5,642 nucleotides of DNA from Candidatus Heimdallarchaeota archaeon (lineage in GTDB: Archaea; Asgardarchaeota; Heimdallarchaeia; Heimdallarchaeales; Kariarchaeaceae): NCBI GenBank assembly GCA_030668165.1, contig DAOUUM010000215.1, positions 1 to 5,642 on the forward strand, given 5' to 3'. Positions 5,597 to 5,642 of this stretch are shown here, one piece after another. A model generated the notes under the pieces. That model did no database searches and was not told the origin of the DNA. It saw only the letters and a list, made by a program, of their open reading frames with translations. The translations under genes and the position numbers were made by a program. How positions within the stretch are numbered: position 1 is the first letter of the stretch; the number at the start of each line of letters is the position of its first letter.

Positions 5597-5642
5597 ATGC
5601 CAGGTGTACTGGACGATAATTTAAATTTCAATCAATTCAAAA
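5597..5642 (+). CDS. Partial N terminus of a second PAS-type protein, paralogue of the gene at 963
   Basis: ATG at 5597 opens a frame that runs to the window edge without a stop, giving MPGVLDDNLNFNQFK. It aligns with MPHHVFDKNLNFNDFDE at the start of the 963-1532 protein, with a one-residue gap: M, P, V, D, N-L-N-F-N and the following F match, about 10 of 15 residues. The DNA run AATTTAAATTTCAAT is identical in both genes. These residues precede the PAS core, and such a short shared leader is unlikely by chance, so I infer a paralogue. Whether it also carries the PAS domain and paired-CxxC tail lies outside the window. An earlier ATG at 5584 is in another frame and meets a stop after eleven codons. 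Confidence 0.62.
   Translation, partial: MPGVLDDNLNFNQFK

Noticed and set aside
1..5642. tRNA or rRNA genes, CRISPR arrays, insertion sequences, toxin-antitoxin or defence genes
   Set aside because: No cloverleaf, regularly spaced repeats, transposase motifs, terminal inverted repeats or defence-type domains were found on either strand.

Overview
This AT-rich window looks archaeal. The best evidence is a UbiA-family prenyltransferase that fits digeranylgeranylglyceryl phosphate (DGGGP) synthase, the enzyme that adds the second ether-linked chain of archaeal membrane lipids. Supporting signs are TATA-like boxes about 24-33 bases ahead of several starts, almost no Shine-Dalgarno sequences, T-rich 3' ends, and heavy AGA/AGG use for arginine. 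I cannot place it to phylum; Thermoplasmatota-like or Asgard-like lineages are possible, but this is inference.

Layout from left to right: (1) 62-787 (+), a six-helix membrane protein of a DUF998-like type; (2) 963-1532 (+), a small single-PAS sensor protein with a C-terminal paired-CxxC module; (3) 1613-2494 (+), the UbiA-family prenyltransferase; (4) 2517-3434 (-), a CruF/DUF422-like carotenoid biosynthesis membrane protein, convergent with the prenyltransferase across only 22 bases; (5) 3620-4105 (+), a small single-helix anchored protein with an extracytoplasmic, LEA-2/WHy-like beta domain and three clustered N-glycosylation sequons; (6) 4237-5514 (+), a 12-helix MFS transporter starting at TTG; (7) 5597 to the window edge (+), the first 15 codons of a second PAS protein whose N terminus closely matches gene 2.

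Five of the six complete genes encode membrane proteins. Each has its own upstream region and there is no tight operon. Three promoters (genes 1, 3 and 6) share an AATACYC core at a spacing that implies leaderless or nearly leaderless mRNAs. The UbiA/CruF-like pair is the main functional theme: either core ether-lipid synthesis next to an unrelated membrane gene, or isoprenoid/carotenoid tailoring. The PAS proteins look like members of a dispersed or tandem paralogous family. I see no RNA gene, CRISPR array, insertion sequence or clear new defence system. No intergenic stretch exceeds 200 bases.
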